This document shows, in pieces, positions 60,435-64,000 of a stretch of 64,000 bases of DNA. How positions within the stretch are numbered: the stretch's first letter is position 1; each line of letters begins with the position of its first letter. The notes under the pieces are model-generated. The model did no database searches, was not told the origin of the DNA, and worked only from the letters and a program-made list of their open reading frames with translations. Position numbers and translations under genes: made by a program. The stretch comes from Mycolicibacterium flavescens (lineage in GTDB: Bacteria; Actinomycetota; Actinomycetes; Mycobacteriales; Mycobacteriaceae): NCBI GenBank assembly GCA_900637135.1, contig LR134353.1, positions 2,976,001-3,040,000 of the forward strand, read 5' to 3'.

Positions 60435-61027
60435 CTGATCGGACCTCCGTACGGCGCGATAGACACACGGTCGTGGCCATCGTCTTCGGCCAACCGGACC
60501 TTGACGTTCTCGCTTCGGGACGTGGGCACGTTCTTGCCCACGTAGTCCGCGCGCAGCGGCAGCTCCCGGTGGCCGCGGTCGACGAGGACCGCCAGCTGCA
60601 CCGCCTTCGGTCTGCCGATGTCACGCAGCGCGTCCAGGGCCGCGCGCACCGAGCGGCCGGTGTAGAGCACGTCGTCGACGAGGATGACGAGCGACTGATC
60701 GACACCGCCCTCGGGTATCGAGGTCTCCTCCAGAGCGCGGGGCGGCTTGAAGTCGAGGTCGTCGCGGTACAGCGTGTTGTCGAGCGCGCCGTGCGGCACG
60801 ACAACGCCGGAGAACTCCTTGATTTTCTCGGCGAGCCGGGTGGCCAACGTCACGCCGCGGGTCGGGATGCCGAGCAGGACGACGCGGGGAGCCGTGGCGT
60901 CATCGGGGGAACCGTCGAGTGCGGTCTTCTCGATGATCTGATGGGCGATACGGGAAATGGTGCGGCCGACGTCCGCTGCGGACATCAGCTCCCGGTCGGT
61001 GCCCGACGAGCCTTCATGCGCGCCCAA
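60431..61027 (-). CDS. pyrR: PyrR, uracil phosphoribosyltransferase and pyr RNA-binding regulator
   Basis: 198-residue bifunctional PyrR. The phosphoribosyltransferase PRPP loop is [39 protein letters not shown] and [17 protein letters not shown] follow family pattern. In mycobacteria PyrR binds the pyr mRNA leader with UMP and blocks translation. The start is TTG 61027 (MGAHEGSSG), 10 bases after AAGGAGG; the first in-frame ATG would remove 14 residues. First gene of pyrR-pyrB-pyrC-membrane-carA-carB-pyrF. Confidence 0.95.
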   Translation of the reverse strand: MGAHEGSSGTDRELMSAADVGRTISRIAHQIIEKTALDGSPDDATAPRVVLLGIPTRGVTLATRLAEKIKEFSGVVVPHGALDNTLYRDDLDFKPPRALEETSIPEGGVDQSLVILVDDVLYTGRSVRAALDALRDIGRPKAVQLAVLVDRGHRELPLRADYVGKNVPTSRSENVKVRLAEDDGHDRVSIAPYGGPIR

Positions 61028-61047
61028 GCGACTCTGACCTCCTTCTC

Positions 61048-61061
61048 CGCCTCTCTGGACG
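61048..61061 (-). promoter_or_regulatory. PyrR-type RNA binding motif in the pyrR leader
   Basis: The minus strand reads CGTCCAGAGAGGCG 20-33 bases before the TTG start. It fits the PyrR binding-loop consensus ARUCCNGNGAGGYU at all defined positions except the outermost two. It lies beside the ribosome site, the arrangement for UMP-dependent translational repression known for M. smegmatis pyr genes. Confidence 0.6.
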
Positions 61062-61158
61062 GCTCCTTAAAGGACGTCGAAACTGCGGGGAAGCTTAGCA
61101 CCCGGGCGACGGTGGTCGGTTCGCGCCACGAAGGGGGCTGCCCACACCACCGTGTCAG

Positions 61159-61164
61159 TAGGCT
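61159..61164 (+). promoter_or_regulatory. -10 element TAGGCT, probable leaderless promoter
   Basis: TAGGCT ends 7 bases before the ATG at 61172 of the beta-lactamase-family gene. The divergent pyr operon may use TAAGCT (minus strand, 61097-61092). Confidence 0.4.
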
Positions 61165-61171
61165 TGCCGCG

Positions 61172-62374
61172 ATGAAACTCGACGGCAACCACGCGTCCAT
61201 CCGCGAGGCGATCGACGCCGGGCTCCTCGCCGGGGCGGTGACCCTCGTGTGGCACGCCGGTGAGGTCGTTCAGGTCAACGAATTGGGGCACCGCGACGTC
61301 GACGCCGGGCTGCCGATGCAGCGCGACACGATCTTCCGCATCGCCTCGATGACCAAGCCGGTGACGGTCGCGGCCGCGATGAGCCTTCTCGAGGAGGGCC
61401 GCTTCGCGCTCACCGACCCGATCGCCACGTGGGTACCCGAACTCGCCGACATGCAGGTGCTCGTCGACCCGCGGGGTGAGCTCGACAAGACCACGCCTGC
61501 CCGGCGTCTCATCACGTTCGACGACCTGATGACCCACCGCAGCGGCCTGGCCTATGCCTTCTCGGTGTTGGGTCCGTTGAGCCGCGCCTACGGCCGGATG
61601 TCGTTCCGCCAGGATCAGGACCGCTGGCTGGCCGAGCTGGCCGCCCTACCGCTGGCGCACCAGCCCGGCGACCGGCTCACCTACAGCCACGCCACCGACG
61701 TGCTCGGGATCGCGATATCGCGAATCGAGAACAAACCGTTGGCCGACATCTTGCGCGAACGGATCTTTGAGCCCTTACAGATGCCCGACACCGGGTTCTC
61801 GGTGGGCACGTCGCGACGACACCGCGCCGCGACGATGTACAAGCTCGACCAGAACAACACCCTGCAGCACGACGTGATGGGGCCCGCACCGATCACCGAT
61901 CCGCCGTTCTGCACCGGCGGTGCCGGATTGTGGTCGACGGTCGATGACTACTTGCGCTTTGCGCAGATGCTGTTGGCCGGCGGGACGCTGGACGGTGTCC
62001 GGGTGCTGTCAGAGGAGTCCGTGCGGCTCATGCGCACCGACCGCCTGACCGACGAGCAGAAGCGCCAGGACTTCCTCGGCGCCCCGTTCTGGGTGGGCCG
62101 CGGGTTCGGGCTGAACCTGTCGGTGGTGACCGATCCGGCGAAATCCCGTCCGCTGTTCGGGCCCGGCGGGCTGGGCACGTTCAGCTGGCCCGGTGCGTAC
62201 GGCACATGGTGGCAGGCCGACCCGTCCGCGGATCTGATCCTGATCTACCTGGTCCAGAACCTGCCCGATCTCAACGTCGACATGGCCGCGATCGCGGGCA
62301 ACACCTCGCTGGCCAAGCTGCAGAGCGCTCAGCCGAAATTCGTCCGCCGGACCTACCAGGCACTCGACATCTGA
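61172..62374 (+). CDS. Beta-lactamase / class C serine hydrolase family protein
   Basis: 400-residue protein of the beta-lactamase/esterase (class C, EstB-like) family. The catalytic SxxK is SMTK (Ser59-Lys62), the second motif YSH replaces the usual YxN, and DDLMTHRSGLAYAF is the conserved helix. No signal peptide is seen, so an intracellular esterase or peptidase is more likely than a true beta-lactamase. ATG 61172 is preceded by a leaderless-type promoter. The long frame upstream is antisense to pyrR. Confidence 0.88.
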   Translation: MKLDGNHASIREAIDAGLLAGAVTLVWHAGEVVQVNELGHRDVDAGLPMQRDTIFRIASMTKPVTVAAAMSLLEEGRFALTDPIATWVPELADMQVLVDPRGELDKTTPARRLITFDDLMTHRSGLAYAFSVLGPLSRAYGRMSFRQDQDRWLAELAALPLAHQPGDRLTYSHATDVLGIAISRIENKPLADILRERIFEPLQMPDTGFSVGTSRRHRAATMYKLDQNNTLQHDVMGPAPITDPPFCTGGAGLWSTVDDYLRFAQMLLAGGTLDGVRVLSEESVRLMRTDRLTDEQKRQDFLGAPFWVGRGFGLNLSVVTDPAKSRPLFGPGGLGTFSWPGAYGTWWQADPSADLILIYLVQNLPDLNVDMAAIAGNTSLAKLQSAQPKFVRRTYQALDI

Positions 62375-62379
62375 GCGTT

Positions 62380-62385
62380 TAGTCT
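62380..62385 (+). promoter_or_regulatory. -10 element TAGTCT, probable leaderless promoter
   Basis: TAGTCT ends 6 bases before the ATG at 62392, although the preceding gene stops only 17 bases upstream, so the monooxygenase may have its own start of transcription. Confidence 0.4.
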
Positions 62386-62391
62386 GGCGGC

Positions 62392-63612
62392 ATGACCCAG
62401 CCGACAGTCCTGATCAGTGGCGCCGGGATCGCCGGGCCGTCGTTGGCGTTCTGGTTGACGCGCAACGGATATCGCGTTGTCGTCGTGGAGATCGCACCGG
62501 GCGTGCGGCCCGGCGGCCAGACGGTCGATCTGCGCGGCGCCGGCGGCGACGTCGTCGAGCGGATGGGGCTGATCGACCAGATGCGGGCCCGCGCACTCGA
62601 ACAGCGCGGTGCGGCCTGGGTGCGTTCCGACGGCAGCAGACGTGCCGAGATGCCGGTGACCGCGTTCGACGGCAACGGTCTGGTGTCGAAGTTGGAGATC
62701 CTGCGCGGCGATCTGGTCGACGTGCTGTACCAGGCCACTCGCGACTCCGTCGAATACCGTTTCGGACAGCGGATCTCGGACCTTCGCGAAGTCGACGCGG
62801 GAGTCGAGGCGACGCTGGCCGACGGCACCGTGCTGCACGCCGACCTCGTCGTCGGCGCCGACGGTCCGCATTCGGCGGTGCGCCGCCTGGCCTTCGGCCC
62901 CGAGGAACAGTTCGTCAAGCCGATCGGCGGATACAACGCCTGGTTCTCCGCGCCCGACAGCGTCGGACTCGACGGCTGGTACCTGCTCTACCAGGCTCCC
63001 GGCGGCCTGAACGCCTCGATGCGGCCCTCCCACGATCCCGCAATCGCCAAGGCCGGCCTGGCTTTTCGATCCGAGCCGATTGAGTACGACCGGCACGACC
63101 CCGACCAACAGCGCCGGATCCTCGCCGAGCGGTTCGCAGGCGCCGGGTGGGAGTGCGATGCGCTGCTGGCCGCCGCCGACCAAGCCGACGACTTCTACTT
63201 CGATTCCTTCGCCCAGATCCACATGCCGTCATGGTCGACGGGACGCGTCACCCTCGTCGGAGATGCCGGATACTGCGCATCGCCGCTGTCGGGCATGGGT
63301 ACGAGCCTCGCCCTTGTCGGCGCCTATCTTCTCGCGGGTGAACTGGGCCCGGCGGATTCGGTCGAGGCCGACGGTATCGCCGAGGCGCTGGCGCGGTACG
63401 AGTCGCGGATGCGCCCCTACGTCGACACCTGCCAGAAGTTGAACAACACGATCGACCGGTACGCACCGATGAAGGAGTCCGACATCGCGGTCAACGCGGC
63501 GGTGATGAAGTGGATGCAGCGCTGGCCGTTTCGACCGGTGGCCGCGCGGCTGTGGTTCACGACGGCCGATTCGATCGAGCTGCCGGACTATCCGGCCATG
63601 GTGGGCAACTGA
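62392..63612 (+). CDS. FAD-dependent aromatic-type monooxygenase
   Basis: 406-residue group A flavoprotein monooxygenase. FAD Rossmann motif VLISGAGIAGPSLAFWL, the DG motif region LVVGADGPHSAVRRLAF and the GD motif VTLVGDAGYCASPLSGMGTS. Expected to hydroxylate a ring or similar substrate with NAD(P)H; the substrate is unknown (many such proteins also modify tetracyclines or polyketides). It follows the serine hydrolase by 17 bases and converges on the partial gene after 10 bases. Confidence 0.9.
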   Translation: MTQPTVLISGAGIAGPSLAFWLTRNGYRVVVVEIAPGVRPGGQTVDLRGAGGDVVERMGLIDQMRARALEQRGAAWVRSDGSRRAEMPVTAFDGNGLVSKLEILRGDLVDVLYQATRDSVEYRFGQRISDLREVDAGVEATLADGTVLHADLVVGADGPHSAVRRLAFGPEEQFVKPIGGYNAWFSAPDSVGLDGWYLLYQAPGGLNASMRPSHDPAIAKAGLAFRSEPIEYDRHDPDQQRRILAERFAGAGWECDALLAAADQADDFYFDSFAQIHMPSWSTGRVTLVGDAGYCASPLSGMGTSLALVGAYLLAGELGPADSVEADGIAEALARYESRMRPYVDTCQKLNNTIDRYAPMKESDIAVNAAVMKWMQRWPFRPVAARLWFTTADSIELPDYPAMVGN

Positions 63613-63622
63613 ACTCCACGCG

Positions 63623-64000
63623 CTACTGCATGCTGCGCGAGAGGACGCGCCCGAACTGCAGCAGCCGCTGCATCTGAGCGAGCCCGCCGTTGTCGACGGA
63701 CTTGTAGTAGCGGAACGACTCGCAGTAGACGTCGGATTCGGTGGCCGACTTCTGCCGTGCGCGGGTGATCAGTTGGGTGTACATCCGCAACCTGACCTCC
63801 GACAGGCGCCGGGTGCCGTCGTCGAGCACCTCGTACTCGGTAGTCAGCACGTGATCGGTGATCGTCGACAACAGGATCGTGCGCACGGAGGCGTTGAGCA
63901 CGCGACGGTCGCGGTCGGTCGACGACATCTCGTCGTCGGCGCGCCACATGATCAGCCGGTGCCCGTCGGTGAGGACGACCTCCTGCCAAAGGGATTGGTC
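63623..64000 (-). CDS. Hypothetical protein, C-terminal part only
   Basis: The frame is open to the window edge: 125 residues are visible, beginning DQSLWQEVVLTDGHRLIMWR and ending LQFGRVLSRSMQ. The visible part is soluble and mostly helical (ASVRTILLSTITDHVLTTEYE, LRMYTQLITRARQKSATESD), with no signal or membrane segment. The ATG at 63949 is internal to the frame, so the real start lies outside. Family not recognised. Confidence 0.7.
   Translation of the reverse strand, partial: DQSLWQEVVLTDGHRLIMWRADDEMSSTDRDRRVLNASVRTILLSTITDHVLTTEYEVLDDGTRRLSEVRLRMYTQLITRARQKSATESDVYCESFRYYKSVDNGGLAQMQRLLQFGRVLSRSMQ

Overview
The window is high-GC, densely coded bacterial DNA. It reads as a chromosome segment of a mycobacterium, most likely a non-tuberculous species. 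Diagnostic genes are mihF (mycobacterial integration host factor), the lprG-p55 lipoprotein/efflux pair, opcA behind zwf, the uvrC-rapZ-yvcK-whiA string and the pyrR-pyrB-pyrC-carA-carB-pyrF operon. From memory, the core order is that of Mycobacterium tuberculosis from about Rv1379 (pyrR) to Rv1448c (tal), read backwards here. A complete ppc gene, and no PE/PPE pair between mihF and pyrF, argue against the tuberculosis complex. No rRNA, tRNA, insertion sequence or CRISPR array was seen.

Layout, left to right. 1-3.5 kb: oxidative pentose phosphate genes tal (3' end only), zwf, opcA and pgl, coupled by ATGA overlaps. 3.5-9.6 kb: an accessory stretch with a 13E12/DUF222-HNH protein, a small helical protein, and a leftward DUF1214-sulfotransferase-TetR-SDR cluster preceded by a perfect palindromic operator candidate. 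9.6-15.8 kb: ppc, secG, tpiA, pgk and gap, all leftward. 15.8-19.5 kb: an accessory signalling island with a signal-less amino-acid-type binding protein, a decayed copy of a cyclase-like gene and the intact cyclase-like/NTPase regulator. 19.5-24.5 kb: whiA, yvcK, rapZ and uvrC, all overlapping.

24.5-39.8 kb: a gamma-glutamyltransferase lipoprotein, a GNAT protein, and the riboflavin genes ribH, ribBA, riboflavin synthase and ribD. These are interleaved with lprG-p55, a DJ-1/PfpI protein, an ABC exporter whose ATPase carries a cyclic-nucleotide-binding domain, rpe, rsmB and fmt. 39.8-47.8 kb: lemA, a DUF2207 membrane protein, a degenerate priA, a YhhN family protein, then a rightward esterase, NTF2-like and Baeyer-Villiger-type monooxygenase group. 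47.9-51.9 kb: metK, coaBC, rpoZ, gmk and mihF. 51.8-52.3 kb: a structured gene-free region. 52.3-61.1 kb: the leftward pyrimidine operon, with a PyrR-type RNA binding motif in its leader. 61.2-64 kb: a beta-lactamase-family hydrolase, an FAD monooxygenase and a partial unknown gene.

Many genes have a TAnnnT -10 hexamer ending 6-7 bases before the start codon (HNH protein, secG, uvrC, ggt, riboflavin synthase, lprG, fmt, FAD monooxygenase and others). This is the layout expected for leaderless transcripts in mycobacteria, and it was used to choose several starts. The least conventional parts are the cyclase/NTPase island, the cNMP-controlled ABC transporter, the TetR operator, the mihF upstream region and the divergent start codons at 44.94 kb.
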